From: Hymenoscyphus infarciens
Lineage: Eukaryota > Ascomycota > Leotiomycetes > Helotiales > Helotiaceae
Direction: 5' to 3'
DNA length: 64,000 nt
Assembly: GCA_001414345.1 (NCBI GenBank)
Contig: LLCB01000229.1
Coordinates: forward strand, 33,970 to 97,969
Shown: positions 22,376-34,672 of the stretch, in pieces
Numbering within the stretch: the first letter of the stretch is position 1
Layout: every line of letters begins with the position of its first letter
Notes under the pieces: model-generated
What the model was told of the DNA's origin: nothing
Databases searched by the model: none
Seen by the model: the letters and a program-made list of their open reading frames with translations, nothing else
Position numbers and translations under genes: made by a program

Positions 22376-23480
22376 ATGTCTTCCTCTGGTTCCTCCCCAG
22401 GTGCGAAGATAAATCAGAAGCTGGATGCGCTCCCTCCAACCATCGCGGAGAAGCTACCGCACGTCCCTGAGTCCAAGGTCGAATTGAAGGAAGATGCAAA
22501 GGTTGCTGGGCAAAAGTCCCTTCAGGGGCTGCGGAGTTTAGCAGCTGGAGGCTTTGGAGGTGTTTGCGCAGTGGTTGTTGGACATCCATTTGATTTGGTC
22601 AAAGTCCGGTTGCAGACCTCGGAGAAGGGCGTCTACAGCGGGGCAATGGATGCGGTGAGAAAGGGCATTGCGAGAGATGGTTTACGGAGGGGTTTATATG
22701 CTGGTGTCAGCGCGCCTTTGGTGGGCGTTACGCCTATGTGTGAGTTGTTCTCCTGGTGTTGCTCTTACCATTTGCGATTGAGCTTCGGTCACTGACGTAG
22801 TCTAAATAGTCGCCGTCTCATTCTGGGGATACGATGTTGGAAAAGGACTCGTCCGCCAATTCTCCACAGTCCACAATGATCAACTCTCAGTAGCACAAGT
22901 TTCCGCCGCCGGGTTCTTCTCTGCCATTCCTATGACCGCCATTACCGCCCCCTTCGAGCGAGTCAAGGTGCTTCTACAAGTCCAAGGACAAAAAACGCTA
23001 GCACCTGGCGAGAAACCGAAATACAGCGGCGGAGTAGACGTTGTACGGCAATTATACAAGGAAGGAGGTGTTCGCTCAGTATTCCGAGGTTCGACTGCAA
23101 CTTTGGCTAGAGATGGGCCCGGTTCAGCCGCATATTTCGCAACATATGAATACATTAAAAGACGACTCACACCCGTGGATCCAGTAACTGGAAAGGCAAG
23201 CGGGGATTTGAGTCTTACCGCTATCACATGCGCTGGTGCAGCAGCAGGAGTAGCCATGTGGATACCAGTCTTCCCAGTCGACACAGTCAAAAGTAGACTA
23301 CAAACCATGGAAGGAAAACCAACAGTAGGCGGTATCATCAGCGGTTTATATAAAGCGGGGGGATATAAAGCTTTTTTCCCTGGTTTCGGACCTGCTATCG
23401 CCAGAGCTATCCCTGCGAATGCTGCGACATTCTTGGGCGTCGAGTTGGCACATCAATTCATGAATAAGACGTTTGGATGA
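22376..23480 (+). CDS. crc1: Mitochondrial carnitine/acylcarnitine carrier, two exons
   Basis: The carrier exchanges acylcarnitine for carnitine across the inner mitochondrial membrane, needed to move acetyl and fatty-acyl units (yeast Crc1, Aspergillus AcuH). Exons 22376-22739 and 22810-23480 join within a Phe codon to give 344 residues. Three ~100-residue solute-carrier repeats each have the signature P-x-[DE]-x-x-[KR]: PFDLVK at 71-76, PFERVK at 169-174 and PVDTVK at 277-282. The text PMFAVSFWGYDVGK across the exon join is typical of this subfamily and separates it from ornithine carriers. The ~45-residue N-terminal extension before the first repeat is longer than in animals but common in fungi. 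The ATG chosen is the first in frame after the T/C-rich leader. Confidence 0.92.
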
Positions 23481-24915
23481 ATAGCTTATGTCTAGATGGA
23501 TCAACAGTATCAGGGAAATTGGCGCGAAGGACGTGTATGATTTAGGTATTTTGCATTACAGCGATGGGAAGTAAACAAGCATATTTGAAAGAATGGTGGG
23601 AGGCACCTACGGCAAGTTATCATAGATAGAAGGTGCGCTTTCCGGGGCTTTTTCAACACTTCCTAGATCAATGAAGAAGAAAATTGAAATTCCACTTCTT
23701 TCCGTTCCGTTGAGAGCGATGTGACTATTACAATTCAATTTCTCCACTGAAAGTAAGTATTAGATCTACTCACTTGCGAAAAGTGACAAAGTGACATGTG
23801 AATGTCTTGGCAGTTCTCTTCTCGCAGAGCCGCAAAAGATTTTTAACTCACCTCTAAACAGGATTCTCATCAATCCCTTATAAAGTCCTGAAATGCAGCA
23901 TCGCTATCTGTTATCTTATAGCTCTCTTACGATTCCTTGGTGCTTTCTAGGCTCTACTACTTCTAAGAGTATAATAGTAATAGATTAAATATCTATCTAA
24001 GGAATATCTATCTAGCGAATATCTATAAAGATCTACTAATTTACATAGATAGGTTACCTAGGGTGAGAGGGAAACAATTTACAACAACTTCTATAACTTA
24101 TATGGCTCAGCTCGGAGCTATAATATAGTAACTTATTATCAAATGTTTAAGGTTTTAAGAGGCTTTCTGTCTCTTTTTTCCAACATCGTTGATAACGAAT
24201 ATGCCACCCCAATTTCGTTTTAAAACGGGGAATATAAACAATCAACGTCCCCCCCCCAAAGCGTAACACAGCGCTATTCTTGACAAGTTATAGAGGTACA
24301 GGTTTCCAGACTGAAAACCTGGTAAGTTGGGAGTGGGTCAGAATAAGCGAGTAGTCCTGGAAGTCAACAGCAAAAAGTGCGAAATAAGTCGCGAACAAGG
24401 CGAAGCACACTTCAGAGAGCCCAAAGGTTAAACAAAAAAGAAAATAGAATTGGTATAAGAAGACTCAACCGATTTCAAAAGCGGTGACGAGCAACCACAA
24501 AGTCTCGTCGCCATAGTCCAAGTTGCTTGTGAGTTAGCGGCGCGAAGCTATTCAACAGCAAGCAACCCCAATTCACTGAAACCAAGCTTAAAAAGTATTC
24601 CCAAGTACTGATTCAATTAAAAGAAAAGTCCAAAAGATATAAACTACAAGAGATAGTTTCAGAGCTGAGCCGCCGGTATCGGTGCCGGTGCCGGTTTGAA
24701 GCCGAAAGGTGATGCCAAGGCGATTGTCGCAAGGGGTCGCGCTATCGCGCTTTCAAAGTAAACATTGAATCGCATCCGCCCTCAACACCAAAAACACAAT
24801 ATCATTGTCCATCGTCAAACATCAGTCCTCCTTGAACCTGCAACCTCTCGGAACCACAATAAAAGACGGCATCAAAAGCCCCATTCCGGAATCATCAATT
24901 GCGCCCGACGGCACC
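23481..24915. other. Intergenic region between carrier and bir1
   Basis: No gene is supported. A short AT-rich patch (about 23940-24180) contains imperfect ATCTATCTA iterations, and a C9 run sits at 24250-24258. From 24450 onward composition is normal and fits the bir1 promoter. Confidence 0.5.
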
Positions 24916-26606
24916 ATGGCCATCGAGGAGATCGCGGCGGGTTTCTTTACCTTGGAGCAGCGATTGTCTTCCTTCCAAGTCGCACACCCACTTCCCGGAC
25001 GTCGAACATCCAAGAGGTCTTCCAAAGCTGGCGCAAAATCCGCTGCTAAATCATTGAAATGGCCACATCGGAACCTAGCTCCAGAACAGGTTCGTGCAAT
25101 CACCTACCCCTCCATTTCCGCCCTCTCAGATTCCATAACCCCCCAACAAGACGCGTCGCATTGCTCTGTTCTCAATACTGACATGCGCGAAGCTCTCAAA
25201 AGCAGGATTCTTCTATCATCCCCTCCCAGACAGTCCCGATAATACCGCCTGTTTCCTCTGCCACCGCCAAATAGATGGATGGGAAGAAGATGACGAGCCA
25301 GTCGCAGAACATTTGAAGCACTCCCCCGAATGTGCGTGGGCAATAATAGCTGCAGTTGAGGCAAATGATGGCGCTCTTGGTGAGGAACATCCAGCTGGCA
25401 AGGATATGTTGAATGCTCGGAAGGCAACTTTCGCAAACCTATGGCCTCATGATTCAAAGAGGGGGTGGAAATGTAAGACCAAACAGGTAAAATCTCCTCT
25501 TCCTCCTTGGGATGTGCCTTGCTAATGTATTTGATTTGAAGCTTGCAGAGGCGGGTTGGTATTATGCGCCAACAGATGAGTCCGATGACATGGCAGTTTG
25601 TGCATACTGTCATTTAGCTCTTGATGGTTGGGAGAATACCGATATTCCTCAGTAAGTCGCCTTGTCTTGGTTACCCTAGTTTCTTGCTGATTTGGAAAGC
25701 GACGAGCATTACAAACGGTCCCCCGATTGCACCTTCTTCAGCATTCCAGCCCCACCTGCCAAAAAACAAACAAAACGGGCATCGAAAGCCAGGCAGTCGC
25801 GCCTCACTACACCTGTTGCCCCTTCGCCGGCGTCTTCCAGAGGTCAGAAGCGTCAAAGTGATGTTTTTGAAGAGGCCCCCGTTGTCAAACGCCGAATCAC
25901 CAGAAATAAGTAAGTCCTTCTATCTCTTGTCCAACCAAGCATCATCTGCACAGTTTTCTCGCGATTTGAAATAGTTTAGACTGACTTGAATTACAGAGTC
26001 ACTGCACCACCTGTCGAGCGAACTCCTACCCCAGAGCTCGAACCTGAACCTGAATTGGAACCTGAATTGGAACCCGAACTTGAACCCGAACTCGAGCCTG
26101 AGCCTGAACGCGAATCCACTCCCGAAGAGCCTACTCCTGTGCCACAAAAATCCCATACACCCATAATTGCAAGATCTCCCACACCAGAAGAAAGTCATAC
26201 ACCAGAAATGGCTAGGTCGCCTACCCCACCAGTCGAGGTTGCGCCAATACAGGAAGTTGAGCCTTCTCCTGCTCTTGCGCCTCAGGAATTTAATACACCA
26301 ACACAATCACCACAATCCTCAAATGCGGAAAACAAACCACCAAATAACGGCTTACAAACAACCAATCCCTGGAGCGCAGTCGATATCGATGCAGTTTTTG
26401 CTACTGCCGGTAGCAATAAGCCAGTCAAAGGAGGAGAATTGAGCAATGTGGAAAAGGGGATGACTGTCGAACAATGGATCAGATATAATGCAGAGCAGGC
26501 CGAGGAACGACTGAAAGCGGAATGTGAGAGGATGGTTAGCACTTTTGAGAACCAGGGGACGAGGGCTATGAAGGCATTGGAGGGGATTGAGTGTATACGA
26601 ACATGA
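24916..26606 (+). CDS. bir1: Two-BIR chromosomal passenger protein (Bir1/survivin family), five exons
   Basis: Fungal Bir1/Cut17 anchors the Aurora-B/INCENP passenger complex at centromeres. Exons are 24916-25089, 25193-25486, 25542-25651, 25700-25909 and 25997-26606 (465 residues); introns are 103, 55, 48 and 87 nt. Three introns end in AAG instead of CAG/TAG, but reading frame and BIR consensus demand these joins. BIR 1 ligands are C78, C81, H98, C105; BIR 2 ligands are C176, C179, H196, C203. Both keep the exact C-x2-C-x16-H-x6-C spacing. A basic linker follows, then a Glu-Pro repeat (about 26030-26115) and TPEE/SPTP motifs suited to CDK phosphorylation. The helical C-terminus (EQWIRYNAEQAEERLKAECE) probably forms the INCENP/borealin-binding helix. 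It ends tail-to-tail with mad1, another mitotic gene. Confidence 0.9.
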
Positions 26607-27805
26607 TTGGTTAATTCTGGGTTTACGGGAGTACCTTGGAGTTTGAAATTTGGGAGCGTTTTGGTTGGCGTTGGTGTTCATGGACTGTACCATTCCGGTT
26701 GGCGTTTTGGTTACGAGTATGAAGATCTCTTTGCCCCTAGAATCTGCGAGAAGAACAGAAGCAGTAGGACGGGAAAAAGAATGTAATATACCACTCTCTA
26801 AGTTCGATGCCCTCAAAAGGCAAGGGAGTCCTATGTTAGAGGCAAATAATCACCAGACAAGGAAACGTACGAGATTAAATAGTTCTTATAACACAGAGAC
26901 TCTTTGTAGATTTGCTTCACACAAGATACGTTGACCTTCTACCTTAGCTTGTTATAGGTTAAAAGGTCTTCTCGTTAAATTATAACGAAATTCACTTTCT
27001 ATTAGAGAATAGCATTACTGAATATTAAAACACCTCGGTAAAGTTAGATGCTTACTAAAGATACTATCATACCTGCTTCTTCAGATTCAGCGCTCTACCT
27101 TCTCAAGCTAAAACTTGTTTTAGAAAAGAAACTCCTACGACATACAATAGCGATAGAGTAACCAAGAATAGCGTGCCCTTCGACAGTGGGATTCCAATGG
27201 GAAAACTAAGGCACGTAACAATCTTAGGTAGCTCCACAAGGGCAGTTGTTATAAATTAGGGAATAGCCGAGAAATTGCTCAGGAGAGAGTGGAAGGAAAA
27301 ACAAAGGTAACGGAAACCACGAAGCTAGTAAGAATAAATGTTACAAGGGCGTGTTCCGAAAGTTGTCAATAGAACCACCTATTAGTTCCTATTATGAATA
27401 GTCGATTACATCACCGAAAGTTAGAAGAGCCATGAAGCTTTCAGTCTGGAGATTAGAGATACCACGGCATTTGGAAATTCAATTGTTGATGCTGATCAAC
27501 TGAGAAATGAAAAAGGGCCTTAGAGCCTCCTGGCCTATCGCGGGGAAGGGGGAAGGAAAAGAGTAAGGGGCAATTGCAAAACACTCACTGATAACGAGAA
27601 GAAACTTGTGCCATTATCGTTCCTATTCATACAGCTATCATACTGGAAGAGATATCCGCCTCACCCATCTAGGTAGCTACGCGCCATACTCCATGACGCC
27701 TGTGAAAGGTCGGTCATCTCCAAATCAGAGACATTCCCAAAAATCATTTTTGCAATATGTACCTTCACCATCTTAAAACTTTGACGCCCTTCTCAGAGGT
27801 AAGAT
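26607..27805. other. Convergent 3' region of bir1 and mad1
   Basis: No gene is seen in these 1.2 kb. Composition is mixed, with a mildly AT-rich stretch around 26870-27130. No terminal or inverted repeats were recognised. Confidence 0.5.
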
Positions 27806-30184
27806 TTAACCATCAATCCTCATCAAAGTTCCATCCCTATTAGCCTCTTCATAGAACTCCAAAGTAAGAGCCGCAAGCAAACAAGGAATACTCCCCCGCT
27901 CCTTAACCCAAAACTGAATATGATCCCCAATCTTAAGCGCAAAAGCACTCTCCTTCCCCCCACTAACCTTCATCGTCCCCCTCTCTCCATCAAAAACAAT
28001 ACTATTCTCCTCATCTCCCCTTGAGGGATAAAAGAAAGACGTAAGTCTCGTTTTCCCATCCCTCATAAACGTGACTTCCCATCCCATAAGTGAGATTACC
28101 GCCTGACGAAACTCAGCAGATTTGTTACCCCAGACTTTCTTGAGGCGGTCGTTGCGTTTTACTTCCGACGCGAGACGGGCTTCCGCTTCTTCAATGGAAA
28201 GTTGGGCTGCTTCAAGAGCGGAGGTGGGGACGGAGGAGTGGTTTGAGAGGCCTTGGAGGCGAGCTAGGAGGTCGTTGTTTTCTTTTCGGAGGGTGGTGAG
28301 GGTCGACATTTTTATGGCTTCGACTTCTGAGGTGGGGTTCTGACGGAGGGAGAGGATTCGGGTTTTGCTCTGTTTGTCGGCTGCTGACAGGCGCTTTTGG
28401 GCAACTGAGAGCTCTTTTTCGAGGAGCTTGTTAGCGGTTTGGAGGGTAGAGAGGTCATCTTGGAGTTTGCGGTTTTTGCGGGAGAGTTCGCCTAGACGTT
28501 CGTTGTCTTCTGAGTCGTCGCGAGGGCGTTTACTTCCTATTACCTCTGGAGCAGGTGCCGCTGCTGATACGGCCTTTTCTTGAGCGGCGATATCTGCGTG
28601 GAGGGTTTGTACTTCCTGGCGGTATTGATCTACCATATCTTCAAGTTCTTGAATACGTTTCGTCTTGGCTTCATCTACGTTCTCCGGCTGGAAAGCAGTG
28701 TCCTCTGAATCGTATGTTTTTAGTTGGGCGCGAAGATATTCAGCTTCCTTGATCGCCAAAGCTCGTTGTCTCTCCAAACGCAGTTGGGATTTCGTTTCAC
28801 CAACCGCGCTTCCCGCAACCTTGAGTTTCTCTATTTGTGCTAAAAGATTTGTCTTTTCTGCTTCGAGGTTTTGAATAACAAGGTCTTTGCTTGAAGATTC
28901 TGCCTCCACAGCACCGATTCTCTCAATTACCGTGGCAGTTTGAATCCGCTCCGCAACTAGAGCTCTTGCGAGTTCTTCTGGCGAGTTATATTCGAACGAG
29001 CCGTCTAGCCCTGCTTGGCCCTGGAGATATGCTGTCCACGCTAAACGCTCATCTTCAAGTCGCTGTCGCTGTATCTTTGCCTCTCCGAGCTCAGTCTCAA
29101 GACCTTCCATAGACTCCAACCTCCTTTGAAGTGATCTCTTTTCCTCCTCCACAACCTCCACGCTCTTATGAAGTCGCTTAAAATGCTTCAACTCAGCAGC
29201 CTGTTCCCGGTTGGATGCTTCAAGCGTTCTGATATGTGTAACTTGCTCGCCAAGTTCTCTCTTAATGATGGCCAGGGTATCTGCATCTCCGGTTTGGGCT
29301 TTCAATCGTAGAACTTCCGCTTCAAGCTTTCCACAAATCGCGAGCTTTTCGGAAAGTTGTTGTTGGGCCTCTTGTAATAGATTCTCCCTCCGATCCGAAT
29401 CCTGTTGTAGATCTTCCACACTTTGTTGCAGGGTATCGTTCCTGGTTTGAAGTTCCTTCGATTTGCGCTCAATACCACGGATATTTTCTTCTTGCTCGGA
29501 CTTCATATCCTCAACCTCCTCCTCAAGAACCCGTTTGCTCTCCTCGGCCTCCCGAATCCGTCGCTCCAGTGCTACTTTCTCATTGCTAGCTCCATCTCTG
29601 ATTTCGGTAAACTCCTTCAGTAATGATTCGTATTGCCTCACAGCTTTCGATTTCTCTGCTTCCGCTGCCTGCTTTTGCTTAAAGTCCTCCTCTGCCTTCC
29701 TTCGCGATTCTCGCAGCTCGCTTTCGTGCCTTAATTTTGCCAATTCCTCTTCTTGTTTGTGGTTGTCGATCGTATATCGAAGGGTCTTCACCTCGGCCTT
29801 TAACTCTTCCAATTCGCGTTTCCTCTTCTCCCGATCTTGATCGGACTCAATATTCTCTTTGTTGGCATATTCCGAGGAAGGCACCCGCGATGTCGATTGA
29901 CGGAAGTTCTCTCTCGATGGTGGTCGCCCTTTGGTCGGTTCGCCCGTCAGGAAGTCAAATGTTGGCTGGTTGTTTGCTGCGCGTGCGCTCGCAATCTAAA
30001 CCATAGCATCAATATATATACCCAGCTGGCAGCGAAGCGATGGTATAGGAAAAAGAAAACTTACGCGCGACTGTTGGAACCTTGGGATGCTGCTTCCAAA
30101 ACTTGCGCGATGTCCCGCTTGTCCTACGGAGCTTCTTCTTCTTGCAGCATCTGTACTCTGCTGGGGAGAGTTTGATGGTCTCAT
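27806..30184 (-). CDS. mad1: Spindle assembly checkpoint protein Mad1, two exons
   Basis: Mad1 sits at unattached kinetochores and at nuclear pores and recruits Mad2 for the checkpoint signal. Exon 1 is 30065-30184 (40 residues, Ser/Arg-rich) and exon 2 is 27806-29995, separated by a 70-nt intron with GTAAGT donor and TTTAG acceptor; phase 0 gives 769 residues. Nearly all of 75-690 is predicted coiled coil (Glu/Lys/Arg/Leu heptads). At about 587-596 the text RILSLRQNPT fits the Mad2-interaction motif of Mad1 proteins. The C-terminal ~100 residues (SLMGWEVTFM, then a beta-rich domain ending near FYEEAN) match the Mad1 C-terminal RWD-like fold that binds Bub1. The first ATG in the 5' exon is used; without that exon the long frame would begin at a GTG. 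Confidence 0.9.
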
Positions 30185-30791
30185 TTTTCTGAGCCTCGCG
30201 CACCTCACGCGCTAGGTTGTCGCGATGGGTAGTTGTCGTGGGGATTCTTTGGGAAATGAAGCTTCTTTGGAGATGAAGATTCAGTCACGTGGGGTCAGTT
30301 TGAAAACAAGAGGTCTTTGTTGCCATGGGAGCGCGGCTTATCGATAACAGATGGGTTGAGGTTATGGAATTGAACGGCACTTTCAAAAGATGTGTTGGAA
30401 GGGCCCGGAAAAAGCGAATTGACTTTTTGGATTGACCTTGAAGGGTCCAGGTCGCTCTTTCCTATTCACATAGTGCGAAGCTTCAGTATAGTATAATAGT
30501 ATAATAGTATAATAGTATAATAGTATAATAGCTCGCAGTTGTTCTCGCCGAACCAAATTAGTCTCGGCCCTGTTCGGGCCGGTTCCGGAGACAGCGGGGA
30601 CAAAAGGCCGGGCGCTTTCGGATTGCGGATCACGGTTTTCCCTTATGATTTTAAAACCGCGACAACATCTCGAATACTGATGGCTTTTGACCAGTGCAGC
30701 CGGTAACCTTTCTGCAGCAGCCGCTGCACCCCCCCGAATTCGTCCTTCTACCACTCCCTTAGAGAAGATCCGACCGTACTTGTAGTCCGCA
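30185..30791. promoter_or_regulatory. Bidirectional promoter region of mad1 and tam41
   Basis: The two start codons diverge across about 607 bp, so both promoters must lie here unless transcription starts are distant. It contains an octanucleotide microsatellite but no clear TATA box. A minus-strand open frame (30383-30754) has no recognisable content and is not called. Confidence 0.5.
30485..30531 (+). repeat. Octanucleotide microsatellite (TAGTATAA)n
   Basis: About six tandem copies of TAGTATAA, perfect except at the left edge. It lies between divergent promoters, where length change could alter spacing. Confidence 0.9.
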
Positions 30792-32324
30792 ATGTCTGCC
30801 CGCCAACTCCCAGTAAGCTAAAGCTAGATTCCAGTCCGGTGCTGTCTGCCCACAAGCGGAAAGCCCACAGCTAACTAGCCATTTTGACAGTCTCACTTGG
30901 GCAAATTAAGCCATAATTCTTCACCTCTTCTCCGAAGTCGACCGCGTTACCAACCCCTCCAATCCGCGAACAACTGGACACGCTCTTTAAATACTGAGCC
31001 CGCGAAAGACACAGTACAGGGCACACCTCCAATCTCGGATGCACCAGCAGACTGGGAAGACAATCCGAATTACAATATAGAAAAATTCTCTCAATTACCT
31101 CATACAGATTTCGGGGTCAATCAACATATCTTAATCGACACCGAGTTTAAAGAATCCTTGCGCCAAATTCTGTGGAACTTCCGCGCTCCCATCCGATATG
31201 CCTTTGCCTATGGATCTGGCGTTTTCCCGCAATCGAAGCCCTCTGCGTCCGTGACGCCCTCGAGCGCAACTTCAATTCATTCAAAACCGCCTCCTGCCGT
31301 CGTTCGAGCTCAAGGTGGAAATCCAAAGATGATTGATTTCATATTTGGAGTATCCTACACACAGCACTGGCATTCCTTGAATCTCCACCAACATCGCGAT
31401 CACTACTCGGCCCTGGGGTCACTTGGTTCAGGCGCGGTATCAGCAGTTCAGGATAAATGGGGCGCCGGGGTATACTTCAATCCTTATGTTAACGTCAATG
31501 GAACGCTCATCAAATATGGGGTGGTGAACTTGGATACACTGTGTACGGATCTTTCGGAATGGTCCACATTGTATATTGCTGGCCGGCTACAGAAACCCGT
31601 GAAGATTCTTCGAGACGACCCACGAGTTCGTTTGGCGAACCAAGTAAATCTTATTTCCGCCCTACGCACGGCCCTGCTGCTACTCCCACCGTCTTTCACA
31701 GAGCAAGAACTCTACGGCACGATTGCAAATATCAGTTACATGGGTGACCCGCGAATGGCCTTTCCAACAGAAGATAAATCGAAAGTCGCCAACATAGTGG
31801 GAAACAACCTTCCAAATTTCCGACGACTCTATTTACCCCTTATTGATAACCTCCCTAATGTAGACTTTGACGATACCAAATGTTCAAACCCCGATTGGGC
31901 TTCCGATCCATCAGCCAATGTTCGATTGACGCAGGACATGAGTCCAATCAAGCGCGGAAATATGGTTCGTCGACTGCCCAAGGCTTTCAGGTCGAAGCTT
32001 TATTTCCAGTACCAGAAGAAATACCAGATTCCTCAACTGGAATTCAATAAAATGCTTGAAGCATCGAGTGACGAAACGTCAACGAGGATCAACCGACGGG
32101 AGGGTGGTGGTTTTGAGCAAAGAATCGCCAGTGAGCCGCCGGAACACCTACGTGGGGAAGTGAGAGGTGTAATAAAGCAAACAATTGGCTGGCCCAGTAC
32201 CAGCCAGAGTATCAAAGGTCTTTTGACTTCCGGTGTAGGGAGAAGTTGGAGATACATGGGTGAGAAGATTGCGAAATATCAGGAGGGAAAGCGGAAGGCT
32301 GCCGCTGCCGAGAGAAAGGAGTAA
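30792..32324 (+). CDS. tam41: Mitochondrial CDP-diacylglycerol synthase Tam41, two exons
   Basis: Tam41 makes CDP-diacylglycerol from phosphatidic acid and CTP on the matrix side of the inner mitochondrial membrane, the entry to cardiolipin. A 7-codon first exon (30792-30812, MSARQLP) is joined over a 78-nt intron (GTAAGC...GACAG) to 30891-32324, giving 484 residues; without it the long frame starts at TTG. The N-terminal ~55 residues are Arg/Ser-rich with few acids and suit a mitochondrial presequence. The nucleotidyltransferase signature is Y-G-S-G-V at 114-118, followed by M-I-D-F-I-F-G-V with D156. The block IKYGVVNLDTLCTDLSEWST and the later YQIPQLEFNK text are also typical of the family. 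A Ser/Pro-rich insertion between the two motifs is common in filamentous fungi. Confidence 0.92.
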
Positions 32325-34672
32325 GAAATACTCCTCTCCCAAGTTTAAGCGCTTGAGCAGCTTGATGATGGACGATTTTTATATTTGTACTTTGTATATG
32401 GTACGGGGGCTGAGCTCGTGCTCAATTACATATCCGGTGGCCGACCGACGCCAACCCAATTTTCTTTTGTTGACCGCATGTGCGGTAGGTGTTTGTTGCA
32501 TAGTTCCAAGGGAAGCCCATTCAGACTTTCGGTTGGATTGCATTTAGCTAGAGAACTTGACGATTGTACAGATACCCGAGCGAATAAAGCGTTGAGTCTA
32601 CTTGTGTTTTTTCGCGCTTTTCCCACCGTCTCTCTGATCATCTACCTTAGGTATCATTACATCAAGTTTATGTGTAAGATCTAGACTGTTGGGCATGCTA
32701 CAGCTTTTGTGCGCTGTGATACGATGTTGCTTTCTAGCATAGCCAAGTGGCTCCTTGCCTAGGTTTTGGTTTGTATTTATTCTTAAAATAGATGGGGCGG
32801 GTGCCATGACAAGACCAACATCCGCGCCCACCCGCGCCTCTACGCCTCTACGTGGACGGAAAACACGTCTTATTTTGACCCCTCCAAAATTAGTCTTGAC
32901 TCCTAAATAACACCTTAACACAACAACTAAAATAGAGGAGTTTTGATTATAGTGCTAATTAGCTGTTAGAGACTTGTTCTAGATTTTTTGTATATTTTTC
33001 TTGTCTCTTCTAGTCGTTGTGTTAGTCCTTTAATAAGGTTCACCGCAGGAACAAAATAGGAACTTTTTTCCCTCTCCGTAGAGCCGCGCCTCATGACTGT
33101 TGGTATTCGGGAGAATTTTGCGTGATTTTGCGCCGTAAGAATGACCTCTGTTCTGACATGCATAGCCAAGTGGCTCATTTTCCTAGCTTTCGACATGTTT
33201 TTATGCGCGGACGTTTTTGTTTTCTCCCGCGGGAGTTGTTGTTGCGTAGTAAAGAATCAATTGCGGAACTTTTGACCCTACTCCTCTCGTTCAACGACGG
33301 TGCGTGAGCATATAATGGCAAACGGATCATCCTCGATTCCTACACATTGGGCCATATTCTGTTTCTAGTAATCAAGTCAAGATCAATAGCAGAGTGCTAG
33401 ATTTACTTGAATTAAACTTACGTAGTAGATTTACTTAAGTTTCAACAATTAAGGTGGTAGATTTGCGTCTTGGGAATGTTTAAGTAGTAGGTTCAATTAA
33501 ATTGTATTACGATGTACGATACATGTGAGGCATCTGAATCTTTGAGCGCCACTGAGAATGCAGCATTAGCATCTCGGGATTTTCTTTTTGCGACGTCTGT
33601 CTCGAGTGGGTGGGTTTGTGGAACAAGGGGAAGTGTGTTTTGATGAGACAGTGTAGTGGGGTGGAAATTATATTTTACAACTTCAAGGAATGGGGAATTG
33701 AACTGAGCAGTAAAAAGCAGCACTTTGAAGCAGTCCATCCACCGAAAGAAGTGTCGCCATTACATAAACACACGTTCTGAGTAATAATGCTTCGAGAGGT
33801 CTAGGATAAGCAAATCAATAGGACATTGTGACAAAGGATAAAGTTATTGAGTGTTGGTGTTTTGTATCTATTTCAAGTCGATTCAAATTTCTCATAGCTT
33901 CTGGTATGATATTTTGAAGTGAGCTATGTTTGAGGAGGGGTTTGCATCACAACACTACTATTTTAGTTTCGTGACGTTACTGTCAGACTTTTAATTGACA
34001 ATTATCATCTATGTGACAGCTGCTTTAAGTCCTTCACTCTTCCCTAGTTCTTTAAAAAGAACAATTGAAGTGAGCTAAGCTTTCTCTAGCGAGGAATTTG
34101 CATGACAACACCAACAGCCAGCCGTGCCTCGTTCCGTCGTCAATGTTGGTGTCAAATTTGACGAGTATGATGTATTTTGAGTCCATTTTAAGTCGGTTTC
34201 TTTTTCCCGGATCTGTTCAGATAACAGTTCGAAGTGACCTAAACTCTGTTTAGCGAGAGGGTGGATAACATCAACCGCCTTGCCTCGTTACGTCAAAAGT
34301 GTTGTTGGTCTTACAGTAATGATCGTCGATTCATTTGTGTGTGTTTCCAGCCGTTTCACTTCTTAAATCCTACTGTTGGTTTATTCAGGGTTCGGATTGG
34401 TTTTCCAACACATGTGAGGGTACATAGCCACGTTGGAATACATCGCTACATGGTGCCACAAGTCCACATATTCTCCTCCGTACTACGTGGGTCTAAATAT
34501 AAACCTGTTACTTTACTCCTACGTTATCAATGGGATTCTGCGGAAGCACCTGCCCTGCGTATGTAACCCTAATAAAATGAAAGGGTAAGTCTGCAACAAA
34601 AAACATTTGCATCCGCTGCATTCTCCCTTGGAAAATTATTGTAATTATTTGTTAAAGTTAAACTTTTCCGTC
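32325..34672. other. Gene-free flank before the transposon block
   Basis: No gene is supported. Several distinct repeats occur: paired GCATAGCCAAGTGGCTC near 32737 and 33160, paired GTAGATTTACTT text at 33395-33435, and three diverged ~165-bp units at 33890-34300. Composition is near normal, so these are older or non-RIPed repeats. The last bases (34661-34672) are the target duplication of the retroposon that follows. Confidence 0.55.
33890..34300 (+). repeat. Three diverged ~165-bp repeat units
   Basis: Related cores begin at about 33913, 34063 and 34229 with TTGAAGTGAGCTA-like text followed by AGCGAGG-like text and GATAACA/GACAACACCA. Spacing is 150-166 bp. Identity is modest. No coding frame runs through all units. 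Confidence 0.6.

Noticed and set aside
32737..33180. Paired GCATAGCCAAGTGGCTC sequences resembling a Pol III box A
   Set aside because: No matching box B, acceptor stem or terminator was found near either copy; kept only as a short repeat.
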